A stretch of 19,374 nt of DNA from Gammaproteobacteria bacterium (GTDB lineage Bacteria > Pseudomonadota > Gammaproteobacteria > SZUA-229). Positions 1 to 7,382 of this stretch are shown in pieces. The notes beneath the pieces are model-generated. The model did not search any database and had not been told where the DNA came from. It was given only the letters and a program-made list of their open reading frames with translations. The stretch covers positions 1 through 19,374 of the forward strand of contig JAJRTD010000224.1 of the NCBI GenBank assembly GCA_024278435.1, written 5' to 3'. Within the stretch, counting starts at the first letter, position 1, and each line of letters starts with the position of its first letter. Made by a program: the position numbers and the translations under genes.

Positions 1-417
1 GAGGCTGGTGAAGTCTTTAGTCAGTCCCAGGTGGCTGACCAGGCTGTAACCGGAGCTTGAATATGGCTGGGAAAAGTTGATTTCAAGGCTGCGCCTGGGG
101 GTAATGGAAAGTCCTGATGCGATGATATCAATTTCGCCACTTTTTAGCGCATTGATCAGTTTGTTCCAGGGGTATTGTTTAAACTTTACTTTAACGCCCA
201 TGTCTTTCGCCAGTAATTTGGCGACATCGATTTCAAAGCCGATCAGTTTGCCCTTTTTGTCTTTCATTACCCACGGTGGCAGGCTGGATACGCCAACGGT
301 AATTTCACCTTTTTTCAGAACTTTATAAAAAAGATCATTTTTACCGGTATCAGCTAAAAGCGGCTGGCTGAAAGCAAAACTGACAATAAGTAATAAGAAT
401 ATCTTTAAAAACTTCAT
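1..417 (-). CDS. Periplasmic solute-binding protein, family 3 (partial, N-terminal part)
   Basis: Reading the minus strand from the ATG at 417-415 gives 139 open codons running off the window edge; the C-terminal half lies outside. Residues 1-22 form a signal peptide (basic start, Leu/Ile/Phe-rich core, cleavage probably after LLA). The mature part reads like a bacterial extracellular solute-binding protein family 3 (SBP_bac_3): 'GEITVGVSSLPPW' starts the first lobe, followed by 'GFEIDVAKLLAKDMG', 'INALKSGEIDIIASGLSITP' and a FSQPY motif. Such proteins bind amino acids or similar small polar solutes in the periplasm for an ABC transporter, or act as sensor-like binding proteins. There is no lipobox Cys, so it should be soluble. 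A GGGAA ribosome-binding site lies about 8 bases upstream. No transporter permease or ATPase is visible, so the ligand is unknown. Confidence 0.85.
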   Translation of the reverse strand, partial: MKFLKIFLLLIVSFAFSQPLLADTGKNDLFYKVLKKGEITVGVSSLPPWVMKDKKGKLIGFEIDVAKLLAKDMGVKVKFKQYPWNKLINALKSGEIDIIASGLSITPRRSLEINFSQPYSSSGYSLVSHLGLTKDFTSL

Positions 418-918
418 TGATGGTTCCCGTGATGTGTAAGTGTTTATGAATCTATCTTGCGTTATTTGATAGTTGAGTGCAATTGCCTATTTAGGTTCAA
501 TAAAGATTTATCGGTTGCCGGCGGTGTTGTGGGCAGAGTGATGTGTTTTTGCGGCGAAGCAGGGTTGCCGTAGGGCCGGAGGTATGAGCGGCAATAAAGC
601 CGGCTGCTGTGCCGGCCAGGACTTTAAAGTCCGGCAAGGCGTGTCCTGTATTTATATCAATGACTTACGTTTAAAAGCAGGGCGTTTTCTGCCAGTTTTG
701 GCCGGCTATTGACGGTTGATAAATAAATCCGGCGAAAATGCACAGACAAGCCACAAATTTGTTTCATATTCATGTATAATTCGCCGGCTAAATTACTCCT
801 GATTTCGAGTCGTCGTAGAGCTGGTTGTTTTTCACCGGCTTTGTCACTTTTAAGGGGTTATGAATTTTTAACATTTAACGTACATTTTTGAAAAATGTGC
901 ACTCAGGGTAGTAGAGCC
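418..918. other. Divergent intergenic region between the binding protein and EF-G2
   Basis: About 500 bases with no convincing gene. It must hold promoters for both divergent genes. What can be seen: a perfect 14-bp palindrome GGACTTTAAAGTCC at 619-632 flanked by GCC/GGC, several CCGGC-rich short palindromes at 598-635, a consensus TATAAT at 775-780, and a short inverted repeat (ACATTTTT at 882-889, AAAAATGT at 891-898) just before the EF-G2 ribosome-binding site. A 42-codon ORF at 584-712 was considered and rejected. Confidence 0.6.
775..780 (+). promoter_or_regulatory. Candidate -10 element for the EF-G2 gene
   Basis: TATAAT matches the sigma-70 -10 consensus exactly and would give a leader of about 130 bases before the EF-G2 start at 919. 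No good -35 hexamer is found at 16-18 bases spacing, so the promoter may be activator-dependent or the match may be chance. Confidence 0.4.
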
Positions 919-3009
919 ATGGCAGACGTAGACTTAAGCAAATATAGAAATATCGGCATTTTCGCCCATGTGGACGCCGGTAAAACGACGACCACCGAGC
1001 GTATTCTGAAGCTGACCGGTAAAATTCATAAAACCGGTGAAGTACATGACGGTGAAGCAACCACCGATTTCATGGAGCAGGAACAGGAACGCGGTATTAC
1101 CATTCAGTCAGCGGCAACCAGCTGTGAGTGGAACGGTCACCGTTTAAACATCATTGACACACCGGGACACGTAGACTTCACCATCGAAGTTTACCGTTCA
1201 CTGAAAGTACTCGACGGCGGTATTGGTGTGTTCTGTGGTTCCGGTGGTGTTGAGCCCCAGTCTGAAACCAACTGGCGCTATGCCAATGAGTCGGAAGTCT
1301 CACGTGTTATTTTTGTTAACAAGCTTGACCGTATCGGCGCTGACTTCTACCGAGTGGTTAAGCAGGTGGAAGATGTTCTGGGCGCAAATCCGCTGGTTAT
1401 GGTACTGCCTATCGGTATTGAAGATGAGTTCAAGGGCTGTGTCGACCTGCTGACCCGCAAGGCATGGATCTGGGACGATGAAAATGACACCACGGCTTAT
1501 CGTATCGAAGAGCCACCGGCTGAAATGGCTGACCAGATTGAAGAGTGGCGCGAAAAACTGATCGAAACTGCGGTAGAGCAGGACGATGATATTATGGAAC
1601 GCTACCTGGAAGGCGAAGAGCCTACCCCTGAAGAAATGAAAGCCTGTATCCGTAAAGGTACACTGACCATGGATTTCTTCCCGACTTATTGTGGTTCTGC
1701 ATTTAAAGACAAGGGTGTGCAGCTGGTGCTGAACGCGGCAGTTGATTACCTGCCCGATCCAACCGAAGTTAAACCGCAGCCTGAAGTTGATCTGGAAGGT
1801 AATGAAACCGGCGAATACGCCATTGTTGATCCGGACCGGCCACTGCGCGCGCTGGCATTCAAGATTATGGATGACCGTTTTGGCGCCCTGACCTTTATCC
1901 GTATCTACTCCGGTCGCCTGGACAAGGGCATGACGGTACTGAATACCTTTACCGGCAAAACAGAGCGTATCGGCCGCATGGTTGAAATGCATGCTGACGA
2001 ACGTATCGAACTGGACGGTGCCCAGGCCGGCGATATTATCGCTGTGGTTGGCATGAAAAACGTACAGACAGGTCACACATTATGTGATCCGAACAACCCG
2101 GCAACACTGGAGCCAATGGTGTTCCCTGATCCGGTTATTTCAATTTCGATTTCACCTAACGACAAAGGTGCTTCTGAAAAACTCGGTATTGCTCTGGGTA
2201 AAATGATTAAGGAAGATCCATCGTTCCGCGTGGAAACCGATGAAGACAGTGGCGAAACCATCCTCAAGGGCATGGGCGAGCTGCATCTTGATATTAAAGT
2301 GGATATTCTGAAACGTACCCACGGTATTGAAGCCACTATCGGTAAGCCGCAGGTTGCCTATCGCGAGACCATTACCCAGCGTGTTGAAGATTCCTATACC
2401 CATAAGAAACAGTCCGGTGGTTCCGGTCAGTTCGGTAAGATCGATTATATCATTGAGCCGGGCGAACCGGGCAGTGGTTACGAGTTCGAGTCAAAAGTAA
2501 CCGGCGGTAACGTGCCGCGTGAATTCTGGCCGGCCATTGAAAAAGGTTTTGAGAAAATGGCTGAGCACGGTGTGCTTGCCGGGTTCCCCTGCCTGGATTT
2601 CAAGGTAACATTAATGGACGGTCAGTTCCATGCAGTGGATTCATCCGCTGTTGCCTTCGAACTTGCCGCCAAGGCTGCCTACCGTCAGACCATGCCGAAA
2701 GCCGGCCCGCAGCTGATGGAGCCGATCATGAAAGTTGACGTGTTCACTCCTGAAGATCATGTCGGTGATGTGATCGGTGACCTGAACCGTCGTCGTGGCA
2801 TGATCAAATCGCAGGAGCCGGGCCCGACCGGTGTTCGCATTAAAGCCGAATGCCCGCTGAGTGAAATGTTCGGTTACATTGGTTCACTGCGTACCATGAC
2901 TTCCGGTCGTGGCCAGTTCTCAATGGAATTCCTGCATTATGTTGCAGCACCACGCAATGTGGCTGAAGAAGTAATCAAGGAAGTCAAGGAGCGTGAAGCA
3001 GCCAAGTAG
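919..3009 (+). CDS. fusA2: Elongation factor G 2 (EF-G paralogue)
   Basis: A 696-residue translational GTPase of full EF-G length that acts on the ribosome. G1 is AHVDAGKTT (residues 16-24), switch II is DTPGH (80-84) with the catalytic His84, and G4 is NKLD (134-137); domains II-V follow to the C-terminus. The wording ([38 protein letters not shown]) is that of the EF-G2 paralogues of Pseudomonas and Vibrio rather than the main EF-G, which usually reads VGGVQPQSETVWRQA. It stands alone, not beside rpsL, rpsG or tuf, which also argues for the paralogue. The start at 919 ([13 protein letters not shown]) is preferred over an in-frame ATG at 895 because AGGGTAG lies 8-15 bases upstream and the family begins here. 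Paralogues of this type can be translocases, recycling factors or stress-related; which applies here cannot be read from sequence. Confidence 0.93.
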   Translation: MADVDLSKYRNIGIFAHVDAGKTTTTERILKLTGKIHKTGEVHDGEATTDFMEQEQERGITIQSAATSCEWNGHRLNIIDTPGHVDFTIEVYRSLKVLDGGIGVFCGSGGVEPQSETNWRYANESEVSRVIFVNKLDRIGADFYRVVKQVEDVLGANPLVMVLPIGIEDEFKGCVDLLTRKAWIWDDENDTTAYRIEEPPAEMADQIEEWREKLIETAVEQDDDIMERYLEGEEPTPEEMKACIRKGTLTMDFFPTYCGSAFKDKGVQLVLNAAVDYLPDPTEVKPQPEVDLEGNETGEYAIVDPDRPLRALAFKIMDDRFGALTFIRIYSGRLDKGMTVLNTFTGKTERIGRMVEMHADERIELDGAQAGDIIAVVGMKNVQTGHTLCDPNNPATLEPMVFPDPVISISISPNDKGASEKLGIALGKMIKEDPSFRVETDEDSGETILKGMGELHLDIKVDILKRTHGIEATIGKPQVAYRETITQRVEDSYTHKKQSGGSGQFGKIDYIIEPGEPGSGYEFESKVTGGNVPREFWPAIEKGFEKMAEHGVLAGFPCLDFKVTLMDGQFHAVDSSAVAFELAAKAAYRQTMPKAGPQLMEPIMKVDVFTPEDHVGDVIGDLNRRRGMIKSQEPGPTGVRIKAECPLSEMFGYIGSLRTMTSGRGQFSMEFLHYVAAPRNVAEEVIKEVKEREAAK

Positions 3010-3022
3010 CACGCTTCGTGAA

Positions 3023-3055
3023 GTAGCCGTGGCGCAGTAAGCGCACCACGGCTAC
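3023..3055 (+). terminator. 10-bp hairpin after EF-G2
   Basis: GTAGCCGTGG (3023-3032) and CCACGGCTAC (3046-3055) form a perfect 10-bp stem with a 13-base loop, 13 bases after the EF-G2 stop. No T-run follows directly. It stands just upstream of the intrinsic terminator at 3060-3089 and probably acts as a 3'-end stabilising hairpin. Confidence 0.6.
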
Positions 3056-3059
3056 ACTG

Positions 3060-3089
3060 AAAAGCCGGTTCATAGTGACCGGCTTTTTT
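3060..3089 (+). terminator. Rho-independent terminator of EF-G2
   Basis: AAAAGCCGGT (3060-3069) pairs with ACCGGCTTTT (3078-3087), with an 8-base loop and six T residues at the end of the stem: a classic intrinsic terminator. The A-tract and T-tract pairing would also allow some termination from the opposite strand. Confidence 0.92.
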
Positions 3090-3092
3090 GTT

Positions 3093-3170
3093 TATGGCGC
3101 GGCATCAATGCGGCTCCTGCAGGAACAGAATTCATTGCGCGATCACGCCGGGTTATAAACGCCGGGTGCG
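3093..3170. repeat. REP-like GC-rich intergenic remnant
   Basis: The stretch GCGGCATCAATGCGGCTCC followed by TGCAGGA resembles the 'CGCGGCAT..ATGCCGCTCCTGCAGG' type of repeated extragenic palindrome common in gammaproteobacteria (from memory). ACGCCGGGT then occurs twice, five bases apart (about 3145-3168). Only one copy is in the window, so repetition in the genome is not shown. Confidence 0.35.
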
Positions 3171-3203
3171 CCGCAGCAATACACTGCGTTAAAATCAGAA
3201 TCT

Positions 3204-3902
3204 ATGATGACAGAAACAGGCTGGTTAATCGGGTTGCATATCCCGGCGCAGTTAATGCCGCCGGTGGTGCTGTGGGTAGCAAATATCCTGTTTCTTGCGG
3301 CGCTGATTTTTGCCGTAAGGAAGATACCGTTTAAACAGTTGCTGGAAAATGAACCCAGCCAGCATGTTTATTTCGGCGCCATGGTGGCGTTGTTGCTGTT
3401 ATGGGGTCTGAAGGCAGGGGTCTCGCCGGGCCTGGGTTTTCACCAGCTGGGCGCGACCCTGTTTACCCTGATGTTCGGCTGGCCGCTGGCGATCATAGGC
3501 ATGAGCATTATTATGCTTGCCAGCGTTGTTCTGGAGCATGGCGAGCTGCTTGGCCTGGGGGTCAACGGTTGTTTAAGCATCGTCATCCCGGTGTTCACCA
3601 GTTACGCTGTCTATAAACTAACGCAAAAGTATTTACCGGATAACTTTTTTATTTATATCTTTGTTATCGCATTTTTTGGCGCCGGTGCGGCAGTCGCGCT
3701 CAGTCGTTTCGCGGGTATTATTTTATTAATCCTGGTACAGGCTTACCCGGATGCAAAAATAATTGCGGAGTCTCTGTTGTACACCCCGTTATTCATGTTC
3801 CCCGAAATGTTTGTTACCGGTATGCTGATCAGTATCTTTATTGTCTATAAGCCGGACTGGGTGATTACTTTTGATGATGAGCGCTACATTATTGGTAAGT
3901 AA
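3204..3902 (+). CDS. CbiM-like (energy-coupling-factor type) membrane protein
   Basis: 232 residues, strongly hydrophobic, with six or seven likely membrane segments. It resembles the CbiM/NikM family (COG3235-type stand-alone members): a near N-terminal LHIP (His12) followed by PP, a second His in 'GLGFHQLGATLFTLMFGWPLAIIG' (His80), and 'EHGELLGLGVN' (His112), matching the metal-site histidines and the G-x-N element of CbiM. CbiM/NikM are the substrate-specific membrane subunits of cobalt or nickel importers. None of the usual partners (CbiN, CbiQ or an ATPase) is next to it; it sits alone between two terminator or repeat regions. In classical CbiM/NikM the Met-His is the very N-terminus and its amine binds metal, but here about ten residues precede the His. 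Start: two adjacent ATGs at 3204 and 3207, with a weak ribosome-binding site. Substrate unknown. Confidence 0.75.
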   Translation: MMTETGWLIGLHIPAQLMPPVVLWVANILFLAALIFAVRKIPFKQLLENEPSQHVYFGAMVALLLLWGLKAGVSPGLGFHQLGATLFTLMFGWPLAIIGMSIIMLASVVLEHGELLGLGVNGCLSIVIPVFTSYAVYKLTQKYLPDNFFIYIFVIAFFGAGAAVALSRFAGIILLILVQAYPDAKIIAESLLYTPLFMFPEMFVTGMLISIFIVYKPDWVITFDDERYIIGK

Positions 3903-4207
3903 TGCAATGTTTGGGGTCAGAGTAAAAACTCATAGCAGTCTATTTATTGCCAGATAAGCCCTGCCAGTAATAATAACCGTAGTCCGTTGCCGGCCGTCAT
4001 TTGATGATTTTTAACCAATGTCACATAAAACCCGGCTGACCTGATAAAGCCACAGTTTATGAATCTATCAGCTGATATGGTCTATTAGGGATACTCTGAA
4101 TAAGTGTCATTCAGAGCGCAGCGAAGAATCTTTTTCTCCGTAAGTAATTGATTGCTCAGTGGCTCAAGATCCTTCGACTGCGCTCAGGATGACAGATAAG
4201 GACTTAT
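3903..4207. other. Intergenic region with repeat remnants
   Basis: About 305 bases without a gene between the convergent CbiM-like gene and bioF. It contains GGGGTCAGAGTAAA at 3913-3926, a string that I recall as often flanking REP-associated (IS200-like) transposase genes in gammaproteobacteria; no such gene is present here. From 4092 on it is occupied by the inverted-repeat element described separately. Nothing recognisable was seen at 3930-4090. Confidence 0.55.
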
Positions 4208-4215
4208 TCAGAGTA
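4092..4215. repeat. Inverted-repeat element overlapping the bioF 3' end
   Basis: Outer arms TACTCTGAATAAGT (4092-4105) and ACTTATTCAGAGTA (4202-4215) are perfect 14-bp inverted repeats. Directly inside, 4106-4132 and the complement of 4166-4193 are near-identical (GTCATTCAGAGCGCAG versus GTCATCCTGAGCGCAG), so the whole 124-bp element folds into one long imperfect hairpin. The core TCCTGAGCGCAG..GAAGGAT resembles a dispersed intergenic repeat seen in many bacterial genomes (from memory), and a related core occurs at 7286-7323 in this window. The right arm provides the last codons and the TGA stop of bioF. It is likely a bidirectional terminator for the converging genes, or a non-autonomous mobile element. 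Confidence 0.75.
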
Positions 4216-5368
4216 ACCTTAGAGGAATGATGGTGTCAATTAACTGCTCGATATGATTTTTACAGTGTTTTGCGGACAGGGTTATCCGCAGGCGTGCAGT
4301 ACCTTCCGGTACGGTCGGCGGCCTGATGGCTGTGACCAGAAAACCTGCCTCAAATAACCGCCGGCTTATCTCTGTCGCCTTTTTATCGTCACCAATCAGT
4401 AGTGGCTGAATGGCGGTTTCGCTGTCTTCTACTGGCAGTTTTTGCTGCGTACAGCACTGCCTGAAATACTGGATATTGTCGTTGAGTTTTTGCCGGTGCT
4501 GCGGTTCATGCTGTAATAATTGCAGACTGGCGCGGCTGGCTTCGGCAATGGCCGGCGGCATGGCGGTGGTATAGACATAGGTGCGTGCCTGCTGGATCAG
4601 GGTTTCGATCAGCTCTTCACTGCCGGCAATAAAGGCGCCGGCGCTGCCCGCCGCCTTGCCCAGGGTGGCCATGTAAACCGGTATCTCCTGCGTTGTTAAA
4701 TTAAAGTGCAGGCGGCTGCCGCGGCCGTTTTTACCGAGTACGCCGAAGCCGTGGGCGTCATCAATCATTAACCGGCAGTCTGTTTCGCTGCACAGGCGGG
4801 CCAGTTCGGGCAGCCTGGCAATGTCGCCGTCCATGCTGAATACAGCGTCGCTTAAAACCAGTTTTTCTGCTGTGCTGTTGTTAACTTTTGAAAGTTTCTG
4901 TTGCAGGCTTGCGGGGTCATTATGCAGGTAGCGCTGGAAGCGTGCGCCGCTGATCAGGCCGGCGTCGATCAGCGAGGCGTGGTTTAAGCGGTCTTCAAAA
5001 ACATAATCATTTTTATCCAGCAGTGCCTGGCACAAACCGAGGTTGGCCATGTAACCGGTGGAGAATAAAAGCGCGCGTGGATAACCGGTAAATTCGGCCA
5101 GCTCATCTTCCAGCTGGTGGTGGGCGCGGCTGTGGCCGTTGATCAGGTGGGCGGAGCCGCTGCCGACGCCGTATTGTTTGATGCCGTTGATGGCGGCCTG
5201 TTTGAGTTTCGGGTGGTTGGCAAAACCCAGGTAGTCGTTGCTGCAGAAGCTGACGATGTCCCTGCCGTCTATGCGCATTTCGATCTGCTGCGGGCTGTCG
5301 CTGATGCGCCGTTTCCGGTAACGGTGCTGCTGTTTTTTTTCCGCCAGTCGTTTGACGAGGTCTTTCAA
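4208..5368 (-). CDS. bioF: 8-amino-7-oxononanoate synthase (BioF)
   Basis: A PLP enzyme of the alpha-oxoamine synthase family, 386 residues. It condenses pimeloyl-ACP (or pimeloyl-CoA) with alanine to give 8-amino-7-oxononanoate, the first step of biotin ring assembly, in the cytoplasm. Visible signatures: FCSNDYLGFA (41-50), the glycine-rich GVGSGSAHLINGHS (67-80), DDAHGFGV with Asp203 and His206 contacting PLP, and the Schiff-base Lys238 in MATLGKAAGSAGAF. The N-terminus (KDLVKRLAEKKQQHRYRKRR) aligns with the usual BioF start, which supports an uncommon TTG start at 5368-5366; there is no ATG until residue 31 and the ribosome-binding site is poor. It lies 17 bases after bioB, so translation may be coupled. 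Its last codons and stop lie in an inverted-repeat element, and the bioH, bioC and bioD genes that often follow are absent. Confidence 0.95.
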   Translation of the reverse strand: MKDLVKRLAEKKQQHRYRKRRISDSPQQIEMRIDGRDIVSFCSNDYLGFANHPKLKQAAINGIKQYGVGSGSAHLINGHSRAHHQLEDELAEFTGYPRALLFSTGYMANLGLCQALLDKNDYVFEDRLNHASLIDAGLISGARFQRYLHNDPASLQQKLSKVNNSTAEKLVLSDAVFSMDGDIARLPELARLCSETDCRLMIDDAHGFGVLGKNGRGSRLHFNLTTQEIPVYMATLGKAAGSAGAFIAGSEELIETLIQQARTYVYTTAMPPAIAEASRASLQLLQHEPQHRQKLNDNIQYFRQCCTQQKLPVEDSETAIQPLLIGDDKKATEISRRLFEAGFLVTAIRPPTVPEGTARLRITLSAKHCKNHIEQLIDTIIPLRLL

Positions 5369-5385
5369 GCTGTGTCGGTATTGTG

Positions 5386-6390
5386 TTAGCCGCTGCAGGC
5401 GCAGCCGGTTTTAATGGTGCTTTCCGCTGCCGCCGGTGGCGCCACCTGCATGCTGCTCAGGCCCAGTTTTTTAAACAGCTGCTGGTCGTGGTTTTCATCG
5501 GGGTTGTCCGTGGTCAGCAGCCGGTCGCCGTAGAAAATGGAATTGGCGCCGGCGAAAAAACACAGGGCCTGGGTTTCATCTGACATTTCCGTGCGTCCGG
5601 CGGACAGGCGCACATAGGATTCGGGCATTAAAATCCGGGCCACGGCAATGCTGCGGACAAATTCCAGCGGCTCAATTTCGTCGACTCCGTGCAGCGGGGT
5701 GCCTTCTACCTGCACCAGCATATTGATGGGCACGCTTTCCGGGTGGCGCGGCAGGTTGGCCAGCTGTTGCAGCAGGGAAACCCGGTCACCGCGCTGTTCG
5801 CCCATGCCGAGGATGCCGCCACTGCAGACATTAATATTGGCTTCGCGCACATGTTTCAGGGTATCGAGGCGGTCATCATAGGTACGGGTAGTAATGATGT
5901 CGCCGTAGTATTCCGGTGAGGTATCAAGATTATGGTTGTAATAATCCAGCCCGGCCTGCTTCAGGCGCTGCGTCTGTTCCTTGCTTAACATGCCCAGGGT
6001 GACGCAGGTTTCCATGCCGATGTTTTTCACCGCCACAATCATGTCGATGACCTTATCAAGGTTTTTGTCGGTGGGGTTGCGCCAGGCGGCGCCCATGCAG
6101 AAACGGCTGGCGCCATTGTCCTTGGCCTGCTGCGCTTTTTCAATCACTTCATCCAGCGGCAGCAGCCGTTCGCGTTCGACCTCGGCATCATTTTTTGAAC
6201 TTTGCGAACAGTAGCCGCAGTCTTCCGGGCAGGCGCCGGTTTTTATGCTCAGCAGGGTACTGACCTGTACCTGGTTGGGGTCGAAATGCTGACGGTGGAT
6301 GGACTGTGCCTGAAATAACAGGTCATTAAAGGGCAGTTCGAAAAGGCGGGATATTTCCTGTTTTGACCAATCGTGGCGTAATTCAGACAT
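5386..6390 (-). CDS. bioB: Biotin synthase (BioB)
   Basis: A radical-SAM enzyme of 334 residues that inserts sulfur into dethiobiotin as the last step of biotin synthesis. The CxxxCxxC motif (Cys54, Cys58, Cys61 in [15 protein letters not shown]) binds the SAM-cleaving 4Fe-4S cluster. The 2Fe-2S sulfur-donor cluster ligands are all present: Cys98 ([10 protein letters not shown]), Cys129 ([10 protein letters not shown]), Cys189 ([12 protein letters not shown]) and the Arg in [23 protein letters not shown] is the substrate-binding segment. The C-terminus ends in CACSG, as in many gammaproteobacterial BioB proteins. It is the first gene of a bioB-bioF operon, divergent from comF with a 58-base gap. 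I searched the gap for a BirA operator (TTGTAAACC-type inverted repeat) and did not find one, so classical BirA repression is not supported at this promoter. Confidence 0.97.
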   Translation of the reverse strand: MSELRHDWSKQEISRLFELPFNDLLFQAQSIHRQHFDPNQVQVSTLLSIKTGACPEDCGYCSQSSKNDAEVERERLLPLDEVIEKAQQAKDNGASRFCMGAAWRNPTDKNLDKVIDMIVAVKNIGMETCVTLGMLSKEQTQRLKQAGLDYYNHNLDTSPEYYGDIITTRTYDDRLDTLKHVREANINVCSGGILGMGEQRGDRVSLLQQLANLPRHPESVPINMLVQVEGTPLHGVDEIEPLEFVRSIAVARILMPESYVRLSAGRTEMSDETQALCFFAGANSIFYGDRLLTTDNPDENHDQQLFKKLGLSSMQVAPPAAAESTIKTGCACSG

Positions 6391-6448
6391 GGTATGGGCT
6401 TCTGGTTATAATTAAAACTATTTTACACTACACGGATGAGTAGCAGAA
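6391..6448. promoter_or_regulatory. Divergent bioB / comF promoter region
   Basis: Only 58 bases separate the two start codons. TATAAT at 6407-6412 (plus strand) could be a -10 for comF, and TAAAAT on the minus strand (6418-6423) could serve bioB; neither has a clear -35. No BirA-type operator is visible. The assignment is tentative. Confidence 0.35.
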
Positions 6449-7168
6449 ATGGAATTTATACAGCCTTTATTGTCGGTTTTGTTCCCCTCCCGCTGTCTTT
6501 TATGTCAGCACAGTGCTGATACGGTGGTGGAACTGTGCGCCGGCTGCCTGGCCGGTCTGCCGCATAATACCCGTTGCTGCCAGCGCTGCGCTCTGCCGCT
6601 GGCGGTAGAAGCGGGGAAATCGCTTATCTGCGGGCGCTGCATTAAACAACCACCGGCTTTTGATTATGCCTACAGCCTGTTCAGCTACCAGGATGAAATC
6701 ATCAAACTGGTGCACCAGCTGAAATTCTCTGAAAAGATCACTTATGCACGAAGCATAGGCGAGCTGTTGCGGATGCGGCTACAGGCTGAAGCAGCGCTGG
6801 AAAAGGATAAACCGGATTGCCTGTTGCCGGTGCCGCTGCATCAAAGCAGGCTGCGCCAGCGCGGCTTTAACCAGTCCATCGAGATATCACGCGTGATTTC
6901 AAAAAAGCTGGCCATACCCATTGAGTGCCATGCAGTGGTTCGCCAGCGCAGCACCGATGCACAGACCGGGCTGGACGCAAAACAGCGGCGGAGAAATATG
7001 AAAGGTGCTTTTAAAATGGCCGCAGAATTCAATGCCGGGCATGTGCTGATTGTTGATGATGTGGTCACAACCGGTGCGACCACGAATGAACTGGCGAAGC
7101 TGTTGAAGAAAAACGGGGTGCGGCGTGTGGGTGTGCTGAGTATTGCCCGGGCGCCGGTGAAAGGGTAG
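6449..7168 (+). CDS. comF: ComF family phosphoribosyltransferase-like protein
   Basis: 239 residues, usual ComF/GntX length. The N-terminus has four pairs of cysteines (Cys16/19, Cys30/33, Cys44/47, Cys61/64) that form the zinc-binding part known as a double zinc ribbon. The C-terminal half is a type I phosphoribosyltransferase fold, with the PRPP-binding loop VLIVDDVVTTGATT at 199-212 and the family motif LLPVPLHQSRLRQRGFNQS at 125-143. ComF is needed for DNA uptake in naturally competent bacteria, where it acts in the cytoplasm on incoming single-stranded DNA; in non-competent species its role is unclear. Location beside bioB, divergently transcribed, is a common gammaproteobacterial arrangement. 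The stop codon TAG (7166-7168) overlaps the left end of a 194-bp inverted-repeat element. Confidence 0.9.
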   Translation: MEFIQPLLSVLFPSRCLLCQHSADTVVELCAGCLAGLPHNTRCCQRCALPLAVEAGKSLICGRCIKQPPAFDYAYSLFSYQDEIIKLVHQLKFSEKITYARSIGELLRMRLQAEAALEKDKPDCLLPVPLHQSRLRQRGFNQSIEISRVISKKLAIPIECHAVVRQRSTDAQTGLDAKQRRRNMKGAFKMAAEFNAGHVLIVDDVVTTGATTNELAKLLKKNGVRRVGVLSIARAPVKG

Positions 7169-7360
7169 TTATAAGTTCACAGCTGTCCCGTTAACTGTTT
7201 TTATATCAGCCCCATACCCGGCTGTATATGATCGTGCCGGCATTTTCCATTTTATTAGACATGAAACCAACATGGTTGGTGTTTTGTCATCCTGACCGGA
7301 GCGCAGCGTAGTGGAAGGATGACCGTGCCTAGTTAACGGGACAGCTGTGAAGCTACAACT
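7167..7360. repeat. 194-bp element with 30-bp terminal inverted repeats (MITE-like)
   Basis: The left arm (7167-7196) and the complement of the right arm (7331-7360) agree over 30 bp; the inner 21 bp are identical, including CAGCTGTCCCGTTAACT, and the outer 9 bp differ at a few sites. Inside are a small hairpin around ACCAAC/GTTGGT (about 7266-7280) and a 38-bp core at 7286-7323 bounded by GTCATCC and GGATGAC and containing GAGCGCAGCG, related to the core of the element at 4092-4215. It holds no gene. It separates the convergent comF and ubiA, contributes the last two bases of the comF stop codon, and ends 22 bases from the ubiA stop. It is probably a bidirectional terminator and possibly a non-autonomous transposable element. 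Confidence 0.8.
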
Positions 7361-7382
7361 TAAAACTCCACTGGCAAGCCGC

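Noticed and set aside
584..712. A 42-codon ORF starting ATGAGCGGC after GGAGGT
   Set aside because: The GGAGG touches the ATG, leaving no spacing for initiation; the frame runs through the palindrome cluster and the product resembles nothing known to me.
895..918. Longer start for EF-G2 adding eight residues
   Set aside because: EF-G proteins begin at [13 protein letters not shown], which has a ribosome-binding site at the right distance; the extra residues overlap that site.
1300..2076. 258-codon open frame antisense to EF-G2
   Set aside because: Shadow of a strongly conserved gene; its translation has no recognisable domain or ribosome-binding site.
3913..3926. GGGGTCAGAGTAAA as evidence for a REP-associated transposase
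   Set aside because: No transposase frame is present nearby on either strand; only a remnant can be claimed.
442..4069. 15-bp direct repeat GTTTATGAATCTATC at 442-456 and 4055-4069
   Set aside because: AT-rich and only 15 bp; one such pair in 19 kb is close to what chance allows, and the flanks do not match.
6391..6448. Possible BirA operator before bioB
   Set aside because: No TTGTAAACC/GGTTTACAA-type dyad is present in the gap.
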